Shown in pieces: positions 25,223 to 33,807 of a stretch of DNA of 64,000 bases. The DNA is taken from NCBI RefSeq assembly GCF_900111765.1, contig NZ_FOIB01000001.1, positions 558,001 to 622,000 of the forward strand, in the 5' to 3' direction. The stretch is from Myxococcus fulvus (GTDB taxonomy: Bacteria; Myxococcota; Myxococcia; Myxococcales; Myxococcaceae). Below the pieces are notes generated by a model, which was given only the letters and a program-made list of their open reading frames with translations, ran no database searches and was not told the origin of the DNA. Numbering within the stretch: position 1 is the stretch's first letter; each line of letters opens with the position of its first letter. The position numbers and the translations under genes were made by a program.

Positions 25223-26200
25223 ATGGCGTCGTCTCCCACTCGAATCGCGGTGTTGTCGCTGGAGGGGTGCGTGGCCTCCAGCGTGATGGGGCCGCTGGAC
25301 GTGTTCGCGATGGCGAACCTGTTGAGCCGGGATGTGGGGATGTCCGCGCCCTTCGAGGCGGAGCTGGTGTCGCCGGGTGGGCGGCCCGCGAAGAGCTTCC
25401 ATGGATTGGAGTTGATGGCGGCGCGGGTGCCGAAGCCTGGGGAGCGCTTCGACGTGGTGTTGGTTCCGGCGATGGTGGGCGGGTTGGAGGAGGTGTTGGG
25501 GGAGCGGGTGCTGACGCGGTGGTTGAAGGCGCAGCACGCGCGAGGGGCGAAGCTGGCGGCGGTGTGCGCGGGGGCGTTCGTGTTGGCGGAGACGGGGTTG
25601 CTGGAGGGGCGTGAGGCGACGACGCACTGGGGGTTGGCGCAGCGCTTCGCGGCGCGTTATCCGGGGGTGAGGCTCAAGCCGGAGTTGTTGTTGGTGGACC
25701 AGGACGACGTGCTCACGGCGGGCGGAATCACGGCGTATCTGGACCTGTGTCTGCATCTGGTGGCGAAGCAGGCGTCACCGGAGCTGGCGGCGTTGTGCGC
25801 GAAGATGTTGTTGGTGGAGCCGGGGCGCAGGTTGCAGGGGCCGTACGCGGTGCACTCGGCGCCGAGGGACCACGGGGATGTGGCGGTGCTGCGCGCGCAG
25901 GAGTGGCTGGAGGCGCACTACCAGGGCCCGGTGACACTGGCGGCGGCGGCGGAGGCCGCGAGCCTGGGGGCGAGGACGTTGCTGCGGCGCTTCCAGAAGG
26001 CGACGGGGGACACGCCGCTGGACTACGTGCAGCGACTGCGCGTCGAGGCGGCCCGGCGGATGCTGGAGACGAGCCCGCGCACCGTGGAGGACATCTCGCA
26101 GGCCGTGGGCTACGCGGACACCACGTCGTTCCGGCGACGCTTCAAGGCGCGCACGGGACTGACCCCGGATGCGTACCGGCGACGGTTCGCGCTGCGGTGA
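25223..26200 (+). CDS. GlxA-family AraC regulator (DJ-1/PfpI + HTH)
   Basis: The 325-residue protein has an N-terminal DJ-1/PfpI domain (about 8-195) with the elbow Cys in LAAVCAGAFVLAE and THWGLAQRF, then a C-terminal AraC/XylS DNA-binding domain (about 220-322) with two HTH motifs ending TTSFRRRFKARTGLTPDAYRRRF. This is the GlxA group of regulators. It probably senses a small ligand through the PfpI domain and controls the divergent isochorismatase-family gene across a 77-bp gap. It starts at ATG 25223. Confidence 0.93.
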   Translation: MASSPTRIAVLSLEGCVASSVMGPLDVFAMANLLSRDVGMSAPFEAELVSPGGRPAKSFHGLELMAARVPKPGERFDVVLVPAMVGGLEEVLGERVLTRWLKAQHARGAKLAAVCAGAFVLAETGLLEGREATTHWGLAQRFAARYPGVRLKPELLLVDQDDVLTAGGITAYLDLCLHLVAKQASPELAALCAKMLLVEPGRRLQGPYAVHSAPRDHGDVAVLRAQEWLEAHYQGPVTLAAAAEAASLGARTLLRRFQKATGDTPLDYVQRLRVEAARRMLETSPRTVEDISQAVGYADTTSFRRRFKARTGLTPDAYRRRFALR

Positions 26201-26234
26201 GCCGCGTCACGCGGGCCGCCATCAAGAATGGAAG

Positions 26235-26259
26235 AAACATTCAAATCATTTGAATGTTT
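26235..26259. promoter_or_regulatory. AT-rich 25-bp perfect palindrome, probable operator
   Basis: AAACATTCAAAT (26235-26246), one central C, and ATTTGAATGTTT (26248-26259) form a perfect 12-bp inverted repeat in a region of otherwise about 70% GC. It lies between the 3' ends of two convergent regulator genes, not upstream of either. The pattern TTCAAAT-ATTTGAA resembles ArsR-type operators. It lacks a T-run, so a terminator is less likely. Confidence 0.6.
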
Positions 26260-26347
26260 GTGCATGCCTCGCCAAGCCGCCTCCAACATCGTTCCTGATG
26301 AGGGCTCGCTCGTATCTTGGGTGCTCGATGCGCACCGCGCGCATGGC

Positions 26348-27307
26348 TCATGGTCGAGGTGGTCGTCGCGTCGCTCTCGAGCGTCGTTTCCCGCGGGCCT
26401 CTCCGGCGGACAGGATGTCGGGGATGCGCGCGGCGAGCAGGTCGATGGCCGCGCGCACCTTCGAAGGCAGGTGCTTGTTCTGCGGCCACACGGCGAAGAC
26501 TTCGTTCCCGTGTCGCCCCTCTTCCTGAAGCAACAGCGTCAGCTCGCCCTTGCTCAATCGCGGCGCGACCAGCCAGCAGGGCAGCCACGCGAGGCCCGCG
26601 CCTCTCACCGTCTCATCAGCGATGGCTTCCAGGTCATCGAAGCGCAGCCTCCCTCGCATCGGCACCAGCCGCTCACCTCCCCGTGGGTCCGGGAACCGCC
26701 AGGGCTTGGCCGTCCCCTGCCGTCCGTAGAGCACGGCCTCGTGCTTCCCCAGGTCCTCGAGGGACTTGGGTCGGCCACGCCTCGCCAGATACTCGGGTGA
26801 CGCGCAGACCACCATGTTCTGCACACCCAGTCTCCGCGCCGTCAGTCCCGCATGGTCCGACAAGGGAGCGACGCGAATCGCCAGGTCGAATCCCTCCTCG
26901 ATGAGGTCCACCACCCGGTCGCTCACCGACAGCTCCACCTCCAGCTCCGGATGCTGTCGCGCCAGCTCCCCGAGCAGCGGCGCCACGCAGTGCCGACCGA
27001 ACAGCACCGACGCCGTCACCCGGAGCCTCCCCGTGGGCGTTCGATGCCCTGAGTCCAGCTCCGCCTCCGCCGCCTCCAGCTCCGCCAACGCCCGCACACA
27101 CCGCTCGTAGAAGACCTGCCCGTCCTCGGTGAGCCCCTGCTTGCGCGTGGTGCGCAGGAACAGCCGCGCCCCCAACCGCTCCTCCAGCCGCGCGATGCTC
27201 TTGCCCACCGCCGACCGCGACAGCCCCAGCCGCTTCGCCGCGAGCGCGAAGCTCCCCGCCTCCGCGGCCTGCACGAAGGTCAGCACTCCACTCAGCCGGT
27301 CCGTCAC
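26348..27307 (-). CDS. LysR-family transcriptional regulator
   Basis: The 319-residue protein has the winged-helix N-terminus of LysR regulators (VLTFVQAAEAGSFALAAKRLGLSRSAVGKSIARLEERLGARLFLRTTR, residues about 8-58) and a substrate-binding domain to the end. Length and layout are normal. It reads divergently from an MDR-family oxidoreductase across 101 bp that hold a LysR-like inverted repeat, so it most likely controls that gene. The C-terminal tail is basic and probably disordered. Confidence 0.94.
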   Translation of the reverse strand: MTDRLSGVLTFVQAAEAGSFALAAKRLGLSRSAVGKSIARLEERLGARLFLRTTRKQGLTEDGQVFYERCVRALAELEAAEAELDSGHRTPTGRLRVTASVLFGRHCVAPLLGELARQHPELEVELSVSDRVVDLIEEGFDLAIRVAPLSDHAGLTARRLGVQNMVVCASPEYLARRGRPKSLEDLGKHEAVLYGRQGTAKPWRFPDPRGGERLVPMRGRLRFDDLEAIADETVRGAGLAWLPCWLVAPRLSKGELTLLLQEEGRHGNEVFAVWPQNKHLPSKVRAAIDLLAARIPDILSAGEARGKRRSRATRRPPRP

Positions 27308-27333
27308 GACATGCCTCCCATTGGCGACTTCCT

Positions 27334-27370
27334 GTCTCCAGTGAAGCCCCCAAAGCTCTCCACTGGGGAC
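27334..27370. promoter_or_regulatory. Candidate LysR operator between divergent genes
   Basis: GTCTCCAGTG (27334-27343) and CACTGGGGAC (27361-27370) form a 9-of-10 inverted repeat with a 17-bp spacer, centred in the 101-bp divergent region. Position and symmetry suit a LysR binding site acting on both promoters. Confidence 0.5.
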
Positions 27371-27408
27371 CCACCTTCCTCCCTATATCCCCCAGGCCCT
27401 CGAATGGC

Positions 27409-28446
27409 ATGACCCTGGAGACAGCAACGATGGATGGCGTGATGAAGCGGTGGGAGCTGCGCAAGCCGGGCCGGGTGAACCTGAAGCTGGCGAGCGTGCC
27501 CATTCCCCAGCCCGGCGCGGGCGAGGCCCTGGTGCGCGTGTCCGCGGTGTCCCTCAACTACCGCGAGAAGCTCTTCCTGGACGCAGGCGGATACTCCGAC
27601 GTGCCGTGGCCCTTCGTGCCCACCTCCGACATGGCGGGAGAAGTGGTGGCCACCGGCACGGGGACCTCACGGGTCCGGGTGGGAGAGCGCGTGCTCGCGG
27701 CCTTCAACACGGACTGGGTGGACGGCCCGCCCCCTCGCGCACCGCGAGCGCTGGGAGGAAGCGTCCCCGGCGTGTTGTCCGAGTACGTCGTGATGCCCGA
27801 GAGCTGGCTCGTCACCGCGCCCAGGACGCTCGATGACGCCCAGGCCAGCACGCTGCCCTGCGCGGGGCTCACCGCATGGACGGCCCTGGTGGAGCAGGGC
27901 GCGCTCAGGCCCGGACAGACGGTGGTGACGCAAGGCACCGGAGGCGTGTCGCTGTTCGCCGTGCAGCTCGCCTCGGCGCTCGGCGCGCGCGTCATCGTCA
28001 CCTCGGGAGACGACGAGAAGCTGGCTCGCGCGAAGACGCTGGGCGCGGCCCACGGCATCCACCGTCGACGCACCCCTGACTGGGAGAAGGAGGTGCTGGA
28101 GCTGACGAGCGGACGTGGCGCGGACCAGGTGCTGGAGCTGGTGGGCGGCGACAACCTGGGGCGCTCCGCCGGCGCCCTCGCGTCGGGCGGACGCATCTCG
28201 CTCATCGGCGTGCTGGAAGGCTTCGACATGCGCTTCCCGGCCCTCCCGCTGCTCCGGAGCCACGGCATCATCCAGGGCGTGCTCGTGGGACACCGCCGGG
28301 GACTCGAGGACCTGGTCCGCGCGGTGGACACGCTGCGAGTAACGCCCGTGATTGACGCGACGTACCCGCTGCGCGACTTCCCCCAGGCCCTGGAGCACCT
28401 GGACCGGGGCGCGTTCGGCAAGCTGGTCATCCGCGTCCGTGAGTGA
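27409..28446 (+). CDS. Zinc-independent MDR oxidoreductase (quinone oxidoreductase-like)
   Basis: The 345-residue protein belongs to the medium-chain dehydrogenase/reductase superfamily. The N-terminal GroES-like domain reads VSLNYREKLFLDAGGY, with Asn-Tyr where zinc enzymes have the ligand Cys, as in zinc-free quinone/crotonyl-type reductases. The Rossmann domain has TQGTGGVSLFAVQLASALGARVI with an NAD(P)-binding glycine motif. It probably reduces an alkene, quinone or carbonyl with NADPH. It is divergent from the LysR gene, its likely regulator. The start at ATG 27409 could instead be ATG 27430, seven codons later. Confidence 0.9.
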   Translation: MTLETATMDGVMKRWELRKPGRVNLKLASVPIPQPGAGEALVRVSAVSLNYREKLFLDAGGYSDVPWPFVPTSDMAGEVVATGTGTSRVRVGERVLAAFNTDWVDGPPPRAPRALGGSVPGVLSEYVVMPESWLVTAPRTLDDAQASTLPCAGLTAWTALVEQGALRPGQTVVTQGTGGVSLFAVQLASALGARVIVTSGDDEKLARAKTLGAAHGIHRRRTPDWEKEVLELTSGRGADQVLELVGGDNLGRSAGALASGGRISLIGVLEGFDMRFPALPLLRSHGIIQGVLVGHRRGLEDLVRAVDTLRVTPVIDATYPLRDFPQALEHLDRGAFGKLVIRVRE

Positions 28447-28591
28447 GCCGGATGCCCAGGCACGGACGGGCCTCACCCGCCAAGAAATCGTTGCTCGCGA
28501 TGCAGTTCGTCGACTCCACCCCTTTCCCCTCAGGCTCTGAACGAAGGTAGGGTGCGGGGACTCTGCCGGCCGGGGGCGAGAGGTTGGCCGC

Positions 28592-29437
28592 GTGAGAGGT
28601 GGTGGGTTCGTGAGACTCGCCGGATTCGTCATTCATGGAAACAACCAGGACACGCTGCCCCGGTGCCTGGAGAGTCTGTTGGCTGTCTGTGATGACGTCG
28701 TGGCCGTGGACTCCATGTCCACGGATGGTTCCTCGGACCTCTCCCGGCGCATGGGGGTGAGGTCCGTGTCGATGGCCTGGGCGGGATATGGCGCCGCCCG
28801 GGCCGCGGCCGTCGCCTCGCTGCGGCCCTCCGATTACGTCTTCTTCCTGGACTCGGACGAGCATCTGGACGCCGACGCCGTGCGAGCCATTGGCGCCTGG
28901 AGGGAGAGCCACCCTCGGGAGGCCGTCTACCGTCTGCCTTTGCGCGACTGGGCCGAGGTCGACGGTCGGCGCTTCCTGTACCGCACGCATTGGCGCTCGC
29001 GCATCCTTCGCAGGGACGTGGCGGCCTGGCGTCCGGAGATGATTGTCCATGAAGCGTTGCCTCGCCGCCGCGCGAAGCGACTCCAGGCGTTCATCGAGCA
29101 CCGATTCGCCACGTCCGTCTCCCTGCGCTCCGCCAAGGAGCACCGCTACGCATTGCTCTGGGCGGTGATGGCGTTCGTGGAAGGGCGCACGTCCAAGCCC
29201 GCGTCGCTCCAGCGCCCCGCGCACCTCCTGCGCGATGGTCTGTTGCATGGAGCGCTGTGGCGCGGCGGATGGAGGGCGCTGAAGCTCGCCTGGGTGGTGG
29301 CCGGATACCATGTGGCGAAGTACCGCTACCTGTGCGAGCTGCGACAGGGCCGCCATCCCGAGCTGGTCCAGGCCTTCAAGGAGCGACGCTTCAGCGAGCT
29401 GTTCCAGCGGGTCCACGCCCTGCGGCTGGCTCCATGA
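28592..29437 (+). CDS. Family 2 glycosyltransferase (WaaE/LPS-core type)
   Basis: GTG 28592 is taken as the start (281 residues); GTG 28610 is also possible. The GT-A fold begins GFVIHGNNQDTLPRCLESLLAVCDDVVAVDSMSTDGS, with the DxD-like motif in YVFFLDSDEHLD. The middle (YRLPLRDWAEVDGRRFLYRTHWRSRILRR and MIVHEAL) matches the WaaE/KdtX group of LPS inner-core glucosyltransferases. A C-terminal amphipathic region rich in Arg and His suggests membrane contact. It probably adds a sugar to LPS or a glycolipid. It is a lone gene, convergent with the kinase downstream. Confidence 0.86.
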   Translation: MRGGGFVRLAGFVIHGNNQDTLPRCLESLLAVCDDVVAVDSMSTDGSSDLSRRMGVRSVSMAWAGYGAARAAAVASLRPSDYVFFLDSDEHLDADAVRAIGAWRESHPREAVYRLPLRDWAEVDGRRFLYRTHWRSRILRRDVAAWRPEMIVHEALPRRRAKRLQAFIEHRFATSVSLRSAKEHRYALLWAVMAFVEGRTSKPASLQRPAHLLRDGLLHGALWRGGWRALKLAWVVAGYHVAKYRYLCELRQGRHPELVQAFKERRFSELFQRVHALRLAP

Positions 29438-29455
29438 CACCGGGGTGGCGCGCGC

Positions 29456-30562
29456 CTACCGGAATGCGGGCCAGGTGAACGACTCGGTGCCGGCCCAACG
29501 CTCCACCAGGCGCTCCTCGAGCGCGTCCAGGGTGCGTGACAGGGCCGGAGTCGGGTCCAGCTTCTCCCGCAGCGCCCGGGCGCGAGCGAGGTGACGCAAG
29601 AGGGCGGCGCGCTCGGAGAACCCGGGCGCCCACTCCCTGTCCCGCTCCAGCGCGCGAGGCGACATCCACTGGAACATGTTCACCGTGCGCGCGGTGGCGA
29701 GCAGCGCGCGGGCACGCAGCCAGGTCGAGTCGATGCGCGCCGCCTCGCACGAGGGCGCCAGGGTGATGCGGTACGTGACGTCCGCGCGCAGGATGAGCTC
29801 ATCGGGCAGCGGCACCACCAGCAGCCACATCAGCGCGTCGTACAGCGCGTGGCGCATGCCGCAGTATTCGAAGTCGAGCAGCCGCGGGCCTCCGGCCGTG
29901 AACAGCGTGTTGCCCGGGGCCATGTCCCCATGGGTGAGCGCGAGGAACGGGCCGGGCTCGGCCAGCTCGCGCGCCACGTGCTCCAGGTCCTCCTGCGTCC
30001 CCGGCTCCAGCTCCGCGTCGACGGCGTCCGTCCACCGTCGCAGCCGGTCCACGTGCTCCAGCAGGTAGCGCGCGTTCTCGATGCGCACGCGCCCGGGCCG
30101 AGGATTCAGCGCGTGGCGGAGCATGTCGAAGTCCCCATGCAGGCCCCAGGTCCGCGCGTGGAGCTGCCCGGTGAGTCGGGCCACGGCGAGCAGCCCGCCG
30201 ATGGCGGCCTCCGGGTCGTCCCCCTGGAGCAGGTCCTCCAGCGTGGGGCCGAGGCCCAAATCCTGGAGCACGAGCAGCCGCGAGTCGACGCTGCCCGCGA
30301 TGAGGCCCGGAGCGAGGGTGAGGTTGTGCCGGCCGAGCAGCTCCAGCCCCGCCCACTCATCCAGCCCGAGCACCAGGTCCTGATGGAAGTGCTTGAGCAC
30401 GACGCTGGTGACGTCTCCGCCGCGCACGCGGGCGCGCACGACGTGGCAGCGGGACTGGGTCCGCAGGACCTGGGGCTCGGTCAGCAGCACGGGGCGTCCC
30501 CAGGCCGCGGAGAGCGAGCGCGCGCCATCGGCGAGCAGCCGCGCCAGGTCCAGGGCGCTCAG
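29456..30562 (-). CDS. APH/choline kinase-family phosphotransferase
   Basis: The 368-residue protein has the aminoglycoside-phosphotransferase fold: the catalytic loop is LTHGDMAPGNTLF (HGD-x4-N), followed by LLDFEYCGMRHALYDALMWLL with the metal-binding Asp. It likely phosphorylates a small hydroxylated molecule; the substrate is unknown. No ATG or GTG lies near the expected N-terminus. The best start is CTG 30562, which overlaps the stop of the upstream gene as CTGA, so start by translational coupling is likely. A GTG further in would remove the first strand. Confidence 0.82.
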   Translation of the reverse strand: MSALDLARLLADGARSLSAAWGRPVLLTEPQVLRTQSRCHVVRARVRGGDVTSVVLKHFHQDLVLGLDEWAGLELLGRHNLTLAPGLIAGSVDSRLLVLQDLGLGPTLEDLLQGDDPEAAIGGLLAVARLTGQLHARTWGLHGDFDMLRHALNPRPGRVRIENARYLLEHVDRLRRWTDAVDAELEPGTQEDLEHVARELAEPGPFLALTHGDMAPGNTLFTAGGPRLLDFEYCGMRHALYDALMWLLVVPLPDELILRADVTYRITLAPSCEAARIDSTWLRARALLATARTVNMFQWMSPRALERDREWAPGFSERAALLRHLARARALREKLDPTPALSRTLDALEERLVERWAGTESFTWPAFR

Positions 30563-31185
30563 GGGAGTCGCTCCACGGTGGCGCCGGCTCTCTCCAGCAG
30601 CTCGCGGTACCACGCGAAGGCGCGCGCGGTGCGGTCTCCCAGGGCCTTGGCGCCCCAGAGCACGGTGAGCGTGCGGCGGGTGTCCGCGTTCGTCTTGGTG
30701 CGCTGCGCGTCCTTCACGGCGTTGGCGCACGGGCCCTCGGCGTCGAAGAGGCACAAGAGGCCCGCCAGGTCGATGCTCTGGCCGGAGGCATTGAAGACGT
30801 ACTGGGCGCCCTCGGGCGCGATGCCGACGCGGAACGGCTGGGTGGCGCGGTCCAGGTCCACGACGCTGATGGGCAGCCCGCTGTGCAGCGACACCGCGTT
30901 GCACGCATCCACGGCGGTGTTGATGCTGCCGAGCGAGCCATCCCCCGCGGCGCGCACCAGGTACTCGGAGGCGGGCTTGCCCCGACCCGTGGGCTTGTAG
31001 CCACCGTGACGGAGCATGTCGCGCACGGCGCCGCGCACGGTGTCGTCGCTGGAGAGCGGCGCGGACGCATCCGACTTCAGCAGCGCCACCAACCACTCCG
31101 GTGAGGGCGATGCGCCCAGCGACGCGGGGAAGACGGTGGTGAAGCTCAGCGTGTCCAGGGACGGATGCGGGTCGACGGTCAGCAC
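30559..31185 (-). CDS. B3/B4 tRNA-binding-domain protein
   Basis: The 208-residue protein matches the stand-alone B3/4 domain otherwise found in phenylalanyl-tRNA synthetase beta chains: PSPEWLVALLKSD near the N-terminus, YKPTGRGKPASEYLVRAAGDGSLGSINTAVDACNAVSLHSGLPISVVDLD in the core, VLWGAKALGDRTARAFAWYRELLERAG at the end. Homologues bind tRNA or act in editing of misacylated tRNA; that role is inferred. GTG 31185 is the likely start. The stop codon is shared with the start of the APH gene, implying a joint function. Confidence 0.8.
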   Translation of the reverse strand: MLTVDPHPSLDTLSFTTVFPASLGASPSPEWLVALLKSDASAPLSSDDTVRGAVRDMLRHGGYKPTGRGKPASEYLVRAAGDGSLGSINTAVDACNAVSLHSGLPISVVDLDRATQPFRVGIAPEGAQYVFNASGQSIDLAGLLCLFDAEGPCANAVKDAQRTKTNADTRRTLTVLWGAKALGDRTARAFAWYRELLERAGATVERLP

Positions 31186-31403
31186 AGCGGGCCACTCTAC
31201 GCCACCCGGCGCGTCGGTGCTGCGCGTCGATGCGCGGAGAGGAATCCGCGGCTCGCCGAGGACGGCGCCTGCTCGCGGGAATCCCAAGGACGGCCGGACG
31301 TTCAGCGCGCCACGGGAGGCCGCCCGTGGCGTGGCGACACCTCGGGCATGCGCTGCTCGAAGTGGCCCTTGTTGGCAGAACCTCGCGGGCCTCGGCAGGC
31401 GCG

Positions 31404-32363
31404 TCACGAGCGCTGTCGGGCGTGTGCGTGACGCCAGTCCCGGGGCGTCATGCCGTACGCCTTCTTGAAGGCGCGGCCGAAGTGGGTGAGGTCGACGAAG
31501 CCCCAACTGAAGGCGATGTCCGCGATGCCGCGCGCGTCCATGTCGGGGTCCTCGAGCGCCTTGCGGCAGCGCTCCAGGCGGCGCGAGAGGACCTGGCGCA
31601 TGAAGCTCTCGCCGCCTTCCGCGAACAGCCCGTGCAGGTAGCGCGTGGACATGCGGAAGTGGGCGGCGGCCGTCGCCGGGCTCAGCGAGGGCTCCGCGAG
31701 GTGGCGCTCGACGTAGACGCGGAGGGCATGCCGCCGGGCCTCGCGCACGCTCGCGGCGTTGGTCTGGATTCTTCGGCCCTGGGTGTTGAAGGCCAGCGCG
31801 AGGAGCTCGAGCAGGTTGTCCGAGACGGAGCCCGCGACGGGCTCGGCGAGCTGGTTCACCGCGAAGGCGCGCAGGTACGCCGAGACCAGGGCACCGACGC
31901 CCTCCCGGGTGTGGAGCACGCTGCCCACCAGGTCATCGGGACGTGAGAGCCGAGGCCGCAGCGTGGAGTAGGGCGCCACGATGACGATGCGGCGGTAGTC
32001 CGCGTCGAACGAGAGCTCCCCTGGTCGGGTCCCATCGAAGAGCTCCACGTCACCCGGGTGGGAGTACCGCTCCTCGCGTCCCTGGCGCAGGCGGCAGACG
32101 CCCTCCACCTGCATGCACAGGTAGTAGCACTCGCGGGGAGCACGGGCGATCTCCGGCTCCCCCCGGTAGACGCTCTGGGCCGAGGAGTGCAGGTACGTCA
32201 CGCCCAGCGGTCCGGCGTCGTGATGGTCGAGCCGCCCGAAGAAGGGACTGGCGGAGGACTTGTGCTCCGTCCTCAGTCCCAGCAGCACCTTGCTCGCCAA
32301 TTCCTGCCAGTACTCATGCCGTTGCTGCTCGGTGACCCCGTCCGTCGAGAAGACTGTGCGCAT
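31404..32363 (-). CDS. AraC-family regulator (FeaR-like)
   Basis: ATG 32363 is used; 319 residues. The N-terminal AraC-binding-like domain (about 1-190) has the FeaR/AraC_binding_2 pattern (YYLCMQVEGVCRLRQGREERYSHPGDVELFDGTRPGELSF). The C-terminal AraC domain (about 215-317) ends IADIAFSWGFVDLTHFGRAFKKAYGMTPRDWR, a textbook second HTH. It faces a small secreted protein gene divergently. Effector unknown. Confidence 0.92.
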   Translation of the reverse strand: MRTVFSTDGVTEQQRHEYWQELASKVLLGLRTEHKSSASPFFGRLDHHDAGPLGVTYLHSSAQSVYRGEPEIARAPRECYYLCMQVEGVCRLRQGREERYSHPGDVELFDGTRPGELSFDADYRRIVIVAPYSTLRPRLSRPDDLVGSVLHTREGVGALVSAYLRAFAVNQLAEPVAGSVSDNLLELLALAFNTQGRRIQTNAASVREARRHALRVYVERHLAEPSLSPATAAAHFRMSTRYLHGLFAEGGESFMRQVLSRRLERCRKALEDPDMDARGIADIAFSWGFVDLTHFGRAFKKAYGMTPRDWRHAHARQRS

Positions 32364-32527
32364 GTGCCGCCCCCAGCTGTCGTGGCTCGCATCCTCGCTC
32401 TCGCATCCGACACCCCCGGCGCCCACGGCCGAATCCCCGTGCGCCGGCGGCCGAGCCCCCCTTCCACCCATTCCCTATACCTGCATCAGACCGACGCCGA
32501 TGCTCGGTCTCTCTCAAGGAGCGTCTC

Positions 32528-33004
32528 ATGAAGCAGTTCCTCGCAGCGTTTGTGCTTTCGATGGCCGTCGCGACCCCTGTCATGGCCCAGGAGGAGGGGC
32601 CGTTCGCCGACACGGCCGCGCTGGTGAGCTATTGGACGGCGCAGAACACCCACAGCTCGCTGACGCAGATTTACGTCAATGGCAAGCGCGTGTATCAGCG
32701 CTCCGGGTTCGGGCCGGCCTTCGTCAAGGAGTACTTCGATTGCCATGACGGCTCGGGCATCAAGACCTTCTGCAACAACATCTTCGATGGCTACTCGACC
32801 GTGGAAGGCACGTACGGGACGTACAGCCCTGGGCTCGCCGTCTACCGCGACGGCGTGCTGTATCGCGCGGGCAGTCCCTTCTCTCGCGTCGACATCAAGA
32901 CCTGCTACGGCGACATGAGCTATTACGGCCCGGTGAGCTACTACATCGTCGAGAGCGTGGTCGACGGCTTCGGCCCGCCGTATCCGGGCAACGACTGCTT
33001 CTGA
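32528..33004 (+). CDS. Small secreted protein of unknown function
   Basis: The 158-residue protein has a signal peptide (MKQFLAAFVLSMAVATPVMAQ) and a Tyr- and Gly-rich mature part with four Cys (two pairs, in FDCHDGSGIKTFC and in CYGDM and the final NDCF), likely disulfide bonded. RBS AAGGAG lies upstream of ATG 32528. I recognise no family. It is divergent from the FeaR-like regulator and convergent with the SUKH protein gene. Confidence 0.7.
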   Translation: MKQFLAAFVLSMAVATPVMAQEEGPFADTAALVSYWTAQNTHSSLTQIYVNGKRVYQRSGFGPAFVKEYFDCHDGSGIKTFCNNIFDGYSTVEGTYGTYSPGLAVYRDGVLYRAGSPFSRVDIKTCYGDMSYYGPVSYYIVESVVDGFGPPYPGNDCF

Positions 33005-33016
33005 CCCGACGTCCCG

Positions 33017-33048
33017 AGCCGCGCCCATACCGTTGAAGGGGCGCGGCT
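33017..33048. terminator. Bidirectional hairpin terminator
   Basis: AGCCGCGCCC (33017-33026) pairs perfectly with GGGCGCGGCT (33039-33048) around a 12-nt loop, between two convergent genes. There is no T-run. Confidence 0.65.
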
Positions 33049-33058
33049 GTCGGGCCGC

Positions 33059-33598
33059 TCAGTCGGGTTCGGACAGTCCGAAGTAGTGGGACAGGTAGTC
33101 GCCGAAGCTCTTGTACTTGAGCCAGAACTCGAAGCGGTTGTGGCAGCCGAGGACGGGGTATTCGCCTCGACGGTTCGCTTTGTGGAAGAGCAGCAGGTGC
33201 TCCTGGCTCCCCGAGGGCAGGAGCTCCAGGGCGAGCGCGTTCGCCATGGTGGGGTCGGGCAAGAGGTCCACCCAGGCCTGGACCAACTGCTCCTCCGTGA
33301 AGGCCGCCGCCGCTGGCGCGGTCTTCGTCATGGTCCGCGACCAACCGGTGAGGATGTCCCGCAGCGGTCGGACCTCCAGCTCGGGTGGGGTGCCTTTCGC
33401 CAGGCGAAACCAGCTCGCATCGAAGGCGAGCCACTCGCGGAGGCTGGGTGGGAGCGGACGCGCGTCCGGGAGGGTGAGCGTGTTGATGGACTGTGCGTCG
33501 AGGGGGCGTGGGTCCTGGTGCTGGTGGAACCAGCCCTTGCCGCGTCCACCGTGTTGTACCAGGTGTTCGATGACCTGCTTCGTCGCGCTCAGGTTCAT
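33059..33598 (-). CDS. SMI1/KNR4 (SUKH)-family protein
   Basis: The 179-residue protein shows the SUKH layout: LPPSLREWLAFDASWF near residue 50, then a C-terminal part HLLLFHKANRRGEYPVLGCHNRFEFWLKYKSFGDYLSHYF, matching the acidic/aromatic end typical of SMI1/KNR4 proteins. Many SUKH proteins are immunity partners of secreted polymorphic toxins, but no toxin gene lies nearby, so this may be an orphan immunity or housekeeping protein. It starts at ATG 33598. Confidence 0.75.
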   Translation of the reverse strand: MNLSATKQVIEHLVQHGGRGKGWFHQHQDPRPLDAQSINTLTLPDARPLPPSLREWLAFDASWFRLAKGTPPELEVRPLRDILTGWSRTMTKTAPAAAAFTEEQLVQAWVDLLPDPTMANALALELLPSGSQEHLLLFHKANRRGEYPVLGCHNRFEFWLKYKSFGDYLSHYFGLSEPD

Positions 33599-33807
33599 GA
33601 CGTCCTCGCTCTACTTCGGAACGCACGACGAGGGGAGAGGGTCTAGCGTGAGTCACTCCGGGCGCGGCGTGAGCTTGGAATTGTGCGCTCACACTCCATT
33701 GGCCCGCACAGGGCGAAGCGCGTGAATCTCGCGTGCTAGGTTCGGCGCCTTCCGAGCTTGAGCGCGCGCGTGTGTGTGTCCGAGGCGTGGCGCAGGGGAG
33801 CAAATCG

